This document shows, piece after piece, positions 46,346 through 58,236 of a stretch of DNA of 64,000 nucleotides. A program made the position numbers and the translations under genes. The stretch comes from Psilocybe azurescens (lineage: Eukaryota > Basidiomycota > Agaricomycetes > Agaricales > Agrocybaceae), in the NCBI GenBank assembly GCA_023853785.1, contig JAJIRX010000730.1, positions 1-64,000 on the forward strand, given 5' to 3'. How positions within the stretch are numbered: position 1 is the stretch's first letter; the number at the start of each line of letters is the position of its first letter. The notes beneath the pieces were generated by a model. The model made no database searches. It worked only from the letters and a program-made list of their open reading frames with translations, and was not told the DNA's origin.

Positions 46346-47354
46346 GATATTTTTCGACAGAGATAAGTTAGGCCTCCCAAGTCGCAGAGTTGGCGTAGAG
46401 CTCATCATTTGCACGGCCACAAATAGCACATCGGCCATAACAACGTCAAGCACCCTTCCCAACCTCCCCAACCAATAAATCGTGAGCCTTTCCTCTCTAA
46501 AGCATGCAATTATCGTCTGTTACAGCATTCAGTAAAAATGACAGGAAAAAGGCAAGGTGGATGGGGTGGATGGGCAATCTGGCGACAGGATGTACTTGAG
46601 CGGTATACAGGACTGCGGAGTGAATTGCCGCTAACGCCTTTCAAAATTGAGGATGATTCGCTGGAGATAGGGTTCTGATTGAGCTATTCATTCCCTCCAT
46701 TTTCTGTAAGAATAAAACTTCAACACTTCGGTGTGGTCGACCGTAGTATGTTAAGGATGTTATTTATCTTATTGTGGAGCTGTCAATTGGGTGAATGCTA
46801 GTTGTCCTCCTTACGTGATCTCTCTACTAAATATTGGAATGCATATCATTCGCTTCCGCGCTCGCCTTCCATCTGAGACATTTAAGCCGTGATCTCATAC
46901 TCGGGACGGCTAAAAATTGTTGAAGACGACGTCTAAAGCTTGATATTGAATTCGACGTGATCGACCCACTCACTCGTCGAGTTCTTCAATAATGTTAAGG
47001 CGTCGTCGTGAGTCATAATTACGGAAGCCCTCGAAGCATACTTAATGGTTGGGTGCGGTCCTATCAAGGCATACTTGAAGATTGTGTAGAAAGTGTGTTT
47101 TCGAGCTAACAAGCAATTTTTACAGATAACCGTAGCGACTTAGCGACCTGTCGTACTCATCAGACAAACGTTCAGGCGAGATTGGTTGGCCATCACCCAT
47201 TGTGCTGATAGATCGAACTGTCGTAGTCGAACTGTCGTGATTGGTATGCATAGCCAGTATAAATTGACACGTTAGAAACCGTGTCTGATTGTAATATAAA
47301 GAGCCAGAGCGGCCACTCTTGAATTCCTTCATTCCTTTGCCACCACAATAGTTC
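46346..47354. other. Intergenic upstream of F-box gene 1
   Basis: No gene is supported. AGTATAAATTGACACG near 47.25 kb and AATATAAAGAGCCAGAG near 47.30 kb are possible TATA-like stretches before the F-box start at 47355. Confidence 0.35.
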
Positions 47355-48793
47355 ATGCTTCTCTCTCCAGAGAATCAATTAACTCAGGCGCTCCCGGTGT
47401 TACCCGTTGAACTCATCAATGATATTATCGAAGAAGCGTCTAAAACGCTGGACGTATCCAGCGTCTCAGCCATCGCACTCACATCGCACACCTTTCGTAT
47501 TCACGCAAACAAGGCGCGATTCTCGTCGCTCTTCCCATATCGTAACCACGGGCACAATATAGAGCATACATCCAGGGGTATCAGGACGCTGGCGGATATC
47601 ATTGAATGCGGACACTCAGTCAAACCGTCAATGCCGGGCGTCTGCGAATTCGTCACGTCGTTTTCTCTGCAGATGATAGGCTACTACGACGAGGTCATGC
47701 CAGCTCTTGAAGACGGGTGTCTAGCATATATCTTCAACAACTTGTTTTGGCCGTCCTGTTTGCCCCCCTCATCCGCTACTCGTTCTCTCTCCTTACATAT
47801 ATATCGTTGGAGCCGAAACGACGACGATTACTTTTTGATGATGAGGTTAATCCCCGCTACAACGGATTATGCTGGAGGTCCATACATCCAAAGCTATTAA
47901 TAGCACTTGAAGATCTTCTCCGGCTCTCCGAAATAACCCAACTCGATCTCACAGAGATGCGAAACATACCACGAAATTTTCTTCAGGAGTCAAATGTTAA
48001 ACACCTCCGTCTTAGTCGGTCCACTATAAGTGAAATCCGTTCGTACTACAACTATGACAACACCGCAGGCGGGGGGCCTACGCTACTCGAGTCTTTAGAT
48101 ATCGACTGCTTGGTATCACATAAGGATATTGGGCTAATAACGCATCTGGACTCCGATATACCAGAATCGCCTCGTAACATTCTTCCTCATCTTGTCAATC
48201 TTTCGATACAAGTCCGGCACCCAGGTAATTTGGAGATAATGAACCAAGTACTCGATCGTGCTCCAGCTCTGCAATCGCTAATTGTGGACATATGGATGGA
48301 TAGTAGTAAGTCGCTCATATACCACGACGTGTTACAAAGGTGACACGTAACCTTGTCAGGAGACTATATATCAAAGCAAGACAGCTTCGCCATCAACTAC
48401 AAACATCTTGCACAGCTCAACTCCATTTCATTCAAGATCTATGAAAATAAATCTTTCTCTGCAATAAACCTTCTTCTCAAGTATGACGCTCCGCCAAGTC
48501 TCAGTAACCTCTCAATAACAATTGTTCATTGGGCGCGCAACCCTATCACATACCCAGCCACGGAACATCTCGAATCAACCGATATCAATATCCTGGATAA
48601 ACATCTCGCACGCTCTTCTTTTTATTCCGTCAAGCACATCGACATCGTCTTAGTGGACATATCAGAGGAAAACTACAAGGAATACAGAACTCCGAGTCAT
48701 TTGGCACCGTGGTGTAATTATATAAAGAGTCAACTCCCATTATCACTGGAGAAGAACCCAGGGCTGGATGTTTGCGTGACGTGGAAAGATTGA
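47355..48793 (+). CDS. F-box protein, family 2 gene 1 (one frameshift)
   Basis: Exons 47355-48305 and 48360-48793 with a 54-nt intron, about 461 aa. The N-terminus MLLSPENQLTQALPVLPVELINDIIEEA is F-box-like (LPxEL start), followed by ALTSHTFRIHANKARFSSLFPYR. The rest is made of leucine-rich-type segments (LLRLSEITQLDLTEM, PTLLESLDIDCL, LQSLIVDIWMD) and a conserved tail APWCNYIKSQLPLSLEK. F-box proteins usually present substrates to SCF ubiquitin ligases; the target is unknown. One base is missing in the T-run at 47832-47836, shortly after YRWSRNDDDY. This is the only defect and may be a sequence error. It is paralogous to the genes at 51.8 and 54.0 kb with the same intron. Confidence 0.75.
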
Positions 48794-49228
48794 GCAGTTG
48801 GCTATTTGTTTCGCGCTCCAAAGTTTCGTCTCTACATGTAGAGTAGCATGTAAAATGATTTGAAAACTTTATCTTCGTTTGGTCTTCTGTGATCTATGAG
48901 ATACGCCATACAAAACCAAGCTGCGGTAGTTCGATTACCTGCTTCGTGGCGGCGCATTGGGTATATTAAGTTTCTCGTACAATAACGGAACGTACTGTGA
49001 TCGACTGACTTTGTTAATTATGCACTAACCGCCTGGTAAGAAAAATCAAGCGCCAGAAGGGCAGGGGACAAACATGACTGGGTTTTGTTCCCCTGCACAC
49101 AAGGCAAGGTAGGGTAGTCGGTGGATATGTAATATATTTGATGACCATGTCGCCGATGCCCCGCGGACCATACATTTACATAGATACATACACTTAGAGA
49201 ACGATACAGCCTGTGTCGTTGGGAGTCA
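48794..49228. other. Intergenic between F-box gene 1 and DUF6533 gene F
   Basis: Convergent 3' flanks of the two genes. No further gene or repeat is supported. Confidence 0.4.
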
Positions 49229-50670
49229 CTATCCCTTTAACTCGAGTTGCAGGGTTTGAAGCTCTATAAATGATGTGAGCTCAGTGAGGTTCTCGGGATC
49301 AACTCTAGCCTCCGTGATATCAAGGCTCTGCATATTCATGATCATGCGACAGCACTGTATCAATTTAAAGTATCGGGCAAGTCAGAAACAATAGTAATAA
49401 TGCGCGTAGCAGGCTTGAACAATTTGAAATAACGACGTACGCTAACGGATATTATGGATATCGGCCACCTACGTGCATACAGCGCAAAGAGACGTGAGCG
49501 AGATCGACCCGGCCGGCCTACATCGGCAGCAGTAACTAGTACGCACCCAAAAACAATATGCGCTTTTGGGGCCTGTTGTATGAGCGTCCATGGTGCGATC
49601 GTCGTGAACAATGCTGCAGTGAGTAATGTCAATTTATTAATGTTGAATGTTGTATCGGCGGCGCCGTGCTGGAATCACAGTTCGACGTGCGACTCACAGC
49701 AGACTATAACCGTGATCCATGCTCCATCCCGAGTGACGACACGTACGATTGGGATTTTCATCTTCATGAGGTCATACTTGCACGCAGTCAGCACAACCAG
49801 GGATATATGCATAACCCACACGGAAATACTGCAACAAAGAGACATTGATACATGAAGTCAGGGCAAGAGTGGGGGCGGACGCACCAGTAGTAGACAACGG
49901 AGCCATGGGTTCGACTGGCGTCGCAGATCCTGTTAAACGGCACATCCAGTGCCCTCTGCCCACACATCACCTCCACAACAATCTGCCCAAGAAACATGAC
50001 CACCAATAGGGCTCCAACCCGCCGGTCTTTGCGGTGTAGTGCATACACTATGCGCGCGCAAGAATGGTCAATTCTTTAATCATGCGTGTATAGTTATATC
50101 TAGTACATACCTCTCAGCATAAGAATACTGTCCAGCGTGGCCATCAACACGCAGACAGCTATCAGCTCGAATATGAACCATCTCCTACAGCTTTTCTCGG
50201 GTATGTCCAATGCAGATAAAGGCCGTAGGATCAGGAAGACGTTGATGCTTTAGTATCCAAATCGTGAGAGCAAACATTTGTCTGTGTTTCTGAGTAGGGC
50301 CGTTGGGGGGGACGGACCTCTGTACAATAATAGCGAAATATCGAGAGAGTACGTATATGAGGCGCACCGCTGTCACAGGGAAGCTAGACGACAAATGCAT
50401 TGAATATCAGGCTCTCGCATGCGCATGGGCAGCGGAGTCGATCGTACCTCCATATAAACCGAATCTCCTCGTTGAATGTGATGATGTACTCGTAGAGGAG
50501 GACGGCCCACGAAGCCACTGCACAGGGAGAATATATGGGTAGGGTCAATATCTATATATGCCGAGAAACGGAATTTCGTGGTTCAATTGATTAAGGGACG
50601 TACATGTGGACCATTTTCGGATGGAGATGGAATGCAGGAGGTCCTGATCGATGGAATGCACGCTACTCAT
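49229..50670 (-). CDS. DUF6533-type seven-helix membrane protein, gene F
   Basis: Nine exons on the minus strand: 50670-50604, 50517-50448, 50383-50318, 50247-50111, 50047-49885, 49828-49698, 49613-49547, 49468-49441 and 49354-49229. They splice cleanly to 284 aa. Exon lengths (67, 70, 66, 137, 163, 131, 67, 28) match genes A, B and E. It starts MSSVHSIDQDLL, then IRKWST, LLYEYIITFNEEIRFIWR (DUF6533 region), VYALHRKDRRVGALL, RVVTRDGAWITV, FTTIAPWTLIQQ and CCRMIMNMQSL, ending with an acidic-polar tail. With gene A it is one of two copies without any frame defect. Seven or so hydrophobic segments predict a membrane protein; ligand and role are unknown. Confidence 0.87.
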
Positions 50671-50803
50671 GACTGAGTGAAGCTAAGCTTGTAGCGCCGG
50701 TGAATAGTGGGCGGGGGAGGTGAGGGGAGGGGGAGAAGAGGGAGAAGACTCGTTGTAGAAACATCTGTTCAGCATCTAGACTGAAGAAGGAAGGGAAGAG
50801 AAC

Positions 50804-50883
50804 ACCTGTGAAAGTTGCGACCAATTGCACCCTGGATGGTCAGGTTGTTGATTGTGGCGTGTGAGCAAGTAGATTACGTTACA
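50804..50883 (-). promoter_or_regulatory. Conserved upstream block of DUF6533 gene F
   Basis: On the minus strand TGTAACGTAATC (50883-50872) and CTACTTGC precede CAATCAACAACC and then TCGCAACTTTCACAGGT (50820-50804), 134 bp before the ATG. Same motifs, order and spacing as before genes B and E. Confidence 0.6.
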
Positions 50884-51772
50884 CTTGACTTTTTGAAAGT
50901 CTTTTCTTGTCCGAGTCGTGAATGTAGTACATTACCTTTTGTGTTTGTAGATCATGCGAAGCATACACGAAAGGCCACATCTATAAATTGATCAAGTATA
51001 ATTGGTATTAGATAAATGAAGGCCCGCCATATATTTCTGGGTGTAATCGACAATTGATTTACATACATCAACATAACGGCAAATGCCTAAGCTCTAAGCT
51101 TAAGGGGGAGCCGGTTCCGAAACTTGCGTAAACCTGAGATCCGGCGACGTCGCTTTTAGGCTGCTTTTGATGGCGCTTTTCGCTTCGCTTGTCTCAAAAT
51201 CAGAGAGAGCTCAAAAACGATGCCAGGTTGTACGTATTACTGTTACATGCATTGTATTGATCGTAAGTGTTGCTCCGCGAGTACAAGTCCGGTTAACCAG
51301 AGACACAAACCAGAAAGCTTTGAACGGGTTTGAAATTTTGGTGGCACAGCTCGGCAGTATGGAAGTAATTCAAGCCCTGACAGGTTCTTTGCACGATGAA
51401 ATAATACTTCAGTCCCACAATTCGACACATGTATAGCTGAAAAATATTAATTTGTCTTTTAATAAGTTTTTGAATCCCCATTGCAATGTATCATGCCAAT
51501 CTTGTGCTTGTTTCTAAGTACTGGAAGAAAAACCGGCTGAATGTTCGGCGGCAATATTACCTGAATGTTGTTGTACCTGATTCTGCCGCCGTCATTATGC
51601 CCATTTTTAAATTACTGAGATCAACTTCCGATCTGTCGGAGCTTGAATCTAAATTGGAAACATCACACCAATTCAATGCTTGGCGAACGCGGCTTTCAAA
51701 TCTGACACGAACGTGTGAATACCTAGGTATATTTCTTATAAACTCAAATTATCACGCTTCCTCGTCCCTTCT
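50884..51772. other. Intergenic upstream of F-box gene 2
   Basis: An open frame from 51486 (after CATTGCA) reading NLVLVSKYWKKNRLNVRRQYYLN resembles part of a protein but overlaps the F-box start in another frame. It is not supported as a gene. Nothing else is seen. Confidence 0.3.
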
Positions 51773-53241
51773 ATGCACAAGTCGGACACCAGTCCGAAAG
51801 CATCACAGATGTTCATGGTCCTCGCTCCCGAACCTCAAGCTTTCCAGGCGTTCCCTATGCTACCGGTCGAGCTTGTTGATGACATTGTCGACAAGGCCTG
51901 CAGAATGCTCGATAAATCCAGTGTGTCCTCAATCGCCCTCACATCCCACTCCTTTCGTATTCGTGCAAACAGGTCCCGCTTCTCGTCACTCGTTCTTTCT
52001 CGCAACAAATGCAACATACCACATACAGCCAGGGGTATTACAACTCTCGCAAATGTCATTTGCAGCGGACAATCCATTACCACAATGCCGGGTATATGCA
52101 CATTCGCCACATCCTTCACTCTTACGATAACTGGTTACGATTTCATGGTTAAACCTATCCTCAACAATGGCTGCCTGGCCTTCATTTTCAATAACTTGTT
52201 CCGGCCACTCCCTCCGTCTGCTTCCAAGTTTGGCATCTGCTGGTGGAACTTGTTCTCTATTCTTGCACATATCTCACACTAGCCGTCGCAAGCATGCCCG
52301 CCCTGACAGAGTGAGCTGGGGCGCAATAAATTCAGAGCTCCGACAGGCTCTCGAAAATCTTCTTCGATTCTCAGAACTAAACCGATTCAGTGTTGAGGCG
52401 ATGTGTGATATACCAAGCGATTTCCTCCAGGGCTCAAAACTCAAACATCTCTCTCTTCGACGGGTCTCTATAACGCCGACATCCCTTAACTGTGATAGTA
52501 CTACACCCGAGAAATCCGCAATCATACTGGAATCTCTTGATATCGACAACTCTATTTCACGGAAAGATATCGAAATGGTAACGCATGCTCACTTCAATGC
52601 TTCCGTCTCCCCTTGCAACACGCTTTCGGGCCTCACACAATTATCAATGGAAGCTGTAGGCGCAGATACATACAAGAATATGAACGAAATTCTCCAAAAC
52701 GCTCCAGCACTTCGATTGTTGGCTTTGAGGCTGTCTTTTGGTCTGAGTAAGTCGTTCGAGCCTGCCTTGTGTTGTAAAGTGACAGATACCTTTTGTATAT
52801 ACAAGGAGACTACATATCGAAACAAGACAGCTTCACAATCAATTACGGACATCTTGAACAACTCGAGTCCATTTCATTCACGGTTTTTAGCAACACGCCT
52901 CTTTCCCTAGTAAACCATCTTCTCAAGCACGACATCCCGTTAAGTCTCGGTGACCTCTCTATAACAATCCCATACCGGGCCTGCAACCCCGTCTGGCGAC
53001 CAGTTATAGAACATCTCCAGTCAATCAACATTAATGTTTTGGACAACCATCTTGCCCACGCTTTTTTGATTTCATCAGGCACATTCACATCATCATAGAG
53101 GTCGAAGTACCAGGCCATTACCACAGTGAATACAGAACTTCGAGCTATTTGGCACAGTGGTGCAGTTATGTAAGGAGTCAAGTCCCGTTATTACTGGAGA
53201 AGAGGCCAGAGATGGATGTTCGCATGGTGTGGAAAAAATGA
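51773..53241 (+). pseudogene. F-box protein, family 2 gene 2, two frameshifts
   Basis: Exons 51773-52746 and 52806-53241 with a 59-nt intron at the family position. The N-terminus has AFPMLPVELVDDIVDKA and ALTSHSFRIRANRSRFSSL, then GICTFATSFTLTITGYD. The frame changes between about 52222 and 52250, after which the LRR-like part continues (LLRFSELNRFSVEAM, AIILESLDIDNS). A second change, at the T-run 53062-53067, precedes the conserved tail (LAQWCSYVRSQVPLLLEK, ending at 53241). Two independent defects and weaker conservation around 52.24 kb make a pseudogene likely, but sequence error cannot be excluded for the second. Same proposed SCF-adaptor role as its paralogues if functional. Confidence 0.65.
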
Positions 53242-54048
53242 ACGTTTCCTGTTTTTTTTTGGTTTTTTTTTTTTTTTTTTTTCTTTTAAAAATTATTATT
53301 ATTATTTGGTATATATATCGTGCTCTAAATGCTGTCTGTGTATGTAAGTATGTGAAATTGAACATGGCGTACCTAGCAGCACGGTTGTAAATACTGTTAA
53401 AACATATCCTCATTTCCCCGCTATTAGTGGGAACCGACAGACAAACAGTATGCGCCCTGTTCGTGTTCGGTCTTTGGCCCTGGGGAAGTTATCCGGATGT
53501 GGTTATGCCAGGTTTTACTAAAATACAATCGTGGAAAGGTTCTAGAACTTACTTTGCGTGACTTTTAAACTATCTACCTATAAAAAGAAATCATAGCGGG
53601 AATGTCGCTTAAACGCTACCCGCGCATCTCCTCGTCTCGTGAGAGTCGGATGCGGAGTCTGTAACAGCTCTACATGTCCTGGTAGAATTTACTAAATGTA
53701 AACCTCCCAATTATGTACTAATAGACGCTTCTATGTGCATAGATAAGATTAAATTCGGAAGATAAACAAGGAATCGTGGAAAACGAAAGAGGAAGAGGAA
53801 GAAAAAAGATAGGAAGTGAGGCTTAAACGCTACCAGCGTCCGTAACAGTTATTTATTTACCGATAGATTGAAGTATCATGATTGGCATATGTAGCTACTA
53901 TTTAAAGCGCCCACTATTGGGGAGTGGTCTCGACTTGTTATATAGAAAAGAGTCAGAGTGGGCCCAGACCTGAATCTCAACATCATTTTACCGCTCTATT
54001 AGAGCGTGCTGAGCCATTCAGACTTCCTTTAGCCAACTTGGAGCGTCC
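53242..54048. other. Intergenic between F-box genes 2 and 3
   Basis: Starts with a long T-run (about 53254-53283). GCTTAAACGCTACC(C/A)GCG is present twice, at about 53607 and 53821, as part of a short direct repeat. No gene is supported. Confidence 0.4.
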
Positions 54049-55516
54049 ATGTCTCTCTCTCCAGATGCAGAACTGACCCAGGTGCTCCCTGCATTACCTG
54101 TTGAACTCGTTGATGATATCATCGATGAGGCATCTAGAACACTGGGCATATCCAGCGTCTCCTCCATCGCACTTGCATCGCACTCCTTTCGCATTCGCGC
54201 AAATAAAACCCGATTTTCATCCCTCGCACCATATCGTAAAGAAGGGTACGACATAAAGCACACATCCAAGGGACTCCAGAGTCTCGCAGATATTATTAGC
54301 AGTGGACAGTCGATCTACACGATGCCTGGCGTGTGCGAATTCGCTACATCCTTCTCTCTGCATATGATAGGCTACTACGATCTGGTTATGCCAGCTCTCA
54401 ACAATGGCAACCTCGTGTATATCTTCAACCACCTATTTCGACCATCCGACGCCACGTATACTCAATCGACAACTCGCTCTCTCTCGCTTTGTGTATATCG
54501 TTGGAGCCGTGCCAGTGAAGACGAATACTCTAATGACGGAGACGGCGATGAAGATCTGCGCTATGAGGAATTGAGTTGGAGGTCAATGAATTTAGACCTT
54601 GCAACATGTATTCAAAATCTTATTCAGCTCTCAGAACTAAACCGGCTCAGTCTCAAGTGGATGCGACACATACCGCGAGATCTTCTCCGGGGATCAAATA
54701 TAAAATATCTCCAACTTCATGGGGTTTCCGTAGCGCAACCAGGATCATACCATAGAAATGAAGATACAGCGTACGGGGAACCTTTTTTTCTGGAATCCTT
54801 GTCTATTGACAGCTTCGTATCTTTTACGGATATCGGGCTAATGACTCTACCAAGCTATCATGATTCAGCCTCTACTCACAACTTATTTCCTTGCCTCACA
54901 CGGCTTACCGTTAGCGTCTCGCATTCCAAATTTTTCAAGGAACTCGACAAGGTCCTCTACAACGCACCGGATCTTCGATCGTTAGCTGTTAATCTATTCA
55001 TTGATCACGGTAGGTCATTCGTGTGCCACCTTATGATACAAAAATAGTATAATGACTCTGCCTACTCTTAAAGATGACTACGTTACCCACCAAGACATCT
55101 GTAAAATTAATTACAGTCATATTCCATACCTCCAGTCCATTTCTCTGACGATTGGTAACAGGGTACCTCCTTCACTAATAAACCACCTCCTCAAACACGA
55201 ACTTCCGCCAAATCTCAACGAACTCCACATAACACTTCGTCATTGGACTCACGACCCCTTGCGGGCACCAGTCATAAAATATCTCGAAGAAATCGATCTC
55301 AGGATCCTGGAAAAACATCTCATTCACCCTTCGTTCGATTCCATCACGCAGATACACATCACCACAGTGATCACATTTCCAAAGGTCTACAACTTAGAAC
55401 AGAGAACACAGAGATATTTGACTCAGTGGTGCAGTTATATAAGGAGTCAAGTCCCGTTATTGCTGGAGAAGAAGGCTGGTATGGAGGTTCACGTAGTGTG
55501 GGGAGAATCAGATTGA
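54049..55516 (+). CDS. F-box protein, family 2 gene 3, intact
   Basis: Exons 54049-55009 and 55074-55516 with a 64-nt intron, 467 aa, no frame defect. The start MSLSPDAELTQVLPALPVELVDDIIDEA carries the F-box-like motif, followed by ALASHSFRIRANKTRFSSLAPYR. The remainder has leucine-rich-type strands (LIQLSELNRLSLKWM, NIKYLQLHGVSV, FFLESLSIDS, LRSLAVNLF) and the conserved tail LTQWCSYIRSQVPLLLEKKAG. It is the reference copy for judging the frameshifts in genes 1 and 2. The expected role is substrate selection for an SCF ubiquitin ligase, inferred from the F-box; target unknown. The start is chosen because gene 1 has the matching LSPE/LSPD beginning. Confidence 0.82.
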
Positions 55517-55892
55517 ATGGTCTTGAATTTAAATTTTTATCTTCCCACTTCCTGTATGTACACTTCGCAAGCTAGACCACTACTATTCAATTCGTATGGA
55601 ATCAAGGAGCTGACGAGAGTTGTCGATAATAACAGAATACAAATCTCGTGTCACCTAAATATGTACTTAGATTACCAACGGTGCATCGCAAGTGACGGGA
55701 TGAGCGCGCTGCTGCGTATAGTGGCCCCTTTTACTGATTAGTTGAGCGAGGGCATGAGTCATCTTAGAATATCATGAAAAATAAAGTAATTGCAGCAATT
55801 TCATGATATAATTTGTCACGGAATTATCCCACACTCTTGCTCCTTCACCTCTTCATAGATCGAACCTTGCGGAACCAAATCCGTTGCAATAA
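55517..55892. other. 3' flank of F-box gene 3 with a hairpin
   Basis: ATATCATGAAA (55769-55779) and TTTCATGATAT (55799-55809) form an 11-bp stem with a 19-nt loop. It could be a small element or an mRNA 3'-end structure. No gene is seen. Confidence 0.5.
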
Positions 55893-56062
55893 TTGGCCGA
55901 TGTCGAGCAAATGACACACTCTGACTCCGACTTACCAGTCTCTTGTCGCATCATACTTCCTCGCCTCACTTGGCTACTTCTAGGCATCCATTTAACGTAT
56001 ACCCATTTCAAGGAATTGAATAAACATTACACTCAACGCTCCGGGTCTGCAATCTCTCTGGG
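55893..56062 (+). pseudogene. Fragment of a fourth family 2 F-box gene
   Basis: The translation VEQMTHSDSDLP...ILPRLTWLLLGIHLTYTHFKELNKHY matches the segment of gene 3 that reads GLMTLPS...LFPCLTRLTVSVSHSKFFKELDKVLY. It ends at a GGTAAGTCGT donor in the same place as the family intron. Nothing recognisable precedes or follows, so it is an isolated internal fragment. Confidence 0.65.
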
Positions 56063-56324
56063 TAAGTCGTCATAATATATACCCCGCCTCGCATTCATAC
56101 CAAAGAGATCATGACATATATACACTCTAAGGCTATCTCTTACTCCCCAATGACACTGTTTCATCACTTGGTTCAGCTCAGATTCATTCCATTCGCGTGC
56201 GGTGGCCAAAGAACTCTGCCCCAAAGCTTGGAGTGACCTACTGCACCAACAGGGGTCGACAACAGCATCATGTATAAGTACTTTATCCATCCTTTGACTC
56301 CATCAGATGCATTGTTAGTGTCCT

Positions 56325-56735
56325 AGGGACTAACACGGATATATCCGCGGATACGTAACACATCTCAGCACAAGTCATTTCACAGCTGCATTATTGCAGC
56401 TATTGCTTAAAACAATAGATATACATGTAGCTGAGATGTTAAGCTATACAACTATACTACAATGAGGGTAAAAGAGCAAAAATACATTAGAGACATCAAT
56501 ATACTTAGCACGGATACAATTTTGATGGGAAATCCAAAAAAGTACCCGTACTAACTTTCTAGTTGAATATCTTGAGGAATTTTAGATCTCCTCTTTAATA
56601 CTTGTGAACCCGCATAGATATAGCTTATATGTACCTACCAACAAAATCTCATAGCCATTGGCCAATTATTGCACCCAGGAGCTGAAAGGAAAGTCTGGAA
56701 ATTTCGTTATCCGTGATATATCCGTGTTAGTCCCT
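56325..56735. mobile_element. 411-bp terminal-inverted-repeat element
   Basis: The left end AGGGACTAACACGGATATATC (56325 on) and the right end, inverted, AGGGACTAACACGGATATATC pair over about 20 bp and continue weakly. The flanks GTTAGTGTC (left) and GTTAGAGGT (right) are similar but not identical, so a target duplication is only possible. No coding capacity. MITE-like. Confidence 0.7.
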
Positions 56736-58236
56736 GTTAGAGGTCAAATCAAGGCTGAGTCAAGGCAGCGATATAACTTCCGATTCCTGGAGACGCGGAG
56801 AATCTATATAAAGAGAAAAATTCAATTGTTAAGTGAGAGTATTTGAGACGTGTTGGAGATACTCATTAGAATGAAAAATTGAACGATACAGTACGTGGGC
56901 GGTTGGCGTCCTACATGACCAGATTTCAGCGGGATCTACAGTAGTGTATGGAGACATGCATTTGGAGATGAATGTTGAACAGGTGCAAATTCGTAGTAAA
57001 GGAAGTCTGGTAGGCAAAACCAACCCTTGTCAATCATGCATAATGTCCATAGCCCAAGTCCATAATAATACAAACATCGTTTCATGATCCCCATCCGACT
57101 TTTGTGTCTTTGTGCACTAATTCGCAAAACTAGATCGCCGGTTCATTGCATCTATGTCTGCTTTGAAAAGCACCCATTATTATTTACTTTAGACCATTGT
57201 TGAAATTGCGGTTTGTAATTCGAACGTCCCTTTGTCTGATACACCATATTTTTTGCTATCGGAGTGCTGGAACTCAATGAGATGTGTTTAAAGGGCTTTG
57301 AAAGAAGAACAACGCCACAGGCATACATTAGTAATGGTTCTTTGTGTAAATTTTATGTCATTGTCGGTAGGACGTTGAAGATGCAGTTGCACAAAGCCGA
57401 GAAGCATTCCTTTGTTGCCTATTTTAAACCCCTTCGAAAAAATCCGGCCCTCAGATTTGTATAAAAATCCTTCGTCCATCCTGGATGAACCATTTTCACA
57501 CTCAGACTAAATTCTTCAACTCAACTCAATCGAACATGAGGTATGTACTCACCTTCTCGTTGCATATCATGCACTCACCCATCTTGGTTAAACAAGTCCC
57601 TTTATCATCTTACCACTTCGAAAATCCCATCGTATTTTCCCCTCAAAACTTTCCAGACGATTTACGCTTGCATACTCGCTCTTCGGTACCAACTTCATCA
57701 CCGTACCCCGAAGTGCATATCTTTGTCTGTCACTGCCCTTGACGGCACCGGATACCACGCACCCGTAAGTCAATCTCTCTCCCTCATCGATGTACATAGC
57801 ATATTCTTACCATATTCATCTAGGGTTGGACAGAGTTTGAGGATTCACGCGCCCATTCACTAATCTGCGCCATCTTGATTATCCAGTTCTGTTCCCCGTC
57901 TTAGACGCGTCATGAATAAAGACTCAGTCGGTTGGATATGTGTACCCCCCTTTTAGACAAGCTGTCATGCATCGAAGATATACCCTACCTCTTCAAAGAC
58001 GAGTTGCAAGTCCTTGCGCGGATATAGCCAGTACTTCTAATCTCATTACTCCATCAAATGCGGAGATGGATGGGTGAGGGTGCGAACTCCTACCAGAGAA
58101 CTCTTCCAAACTACAGAGAATGGCAGTGAGACATCTTGGGAGTCTCGCTATTCTGTGCATATGTCTCCAATATTTCTTGAGATGAATACATGATATATTT
58201 AGCTTCTCGCCTTCGACGGCGAAGGCTACCAGAGAT
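56736..58236. other. Intergenic, one possible small spliced gene
   Basis: Around 57536-57865 an ATGAG|GTATGT donor, an acceptor at about 57655 (TTTCCAG) and a further GTAAGT...TCTAG pair near 57771-57824 could form a small gene (for example TIYACILALRY...TALDGTGYHAPGW). No family is recognised and the start exon is only five bases, so it is not called. The rest has no supported feature. Confidence 0.25.
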
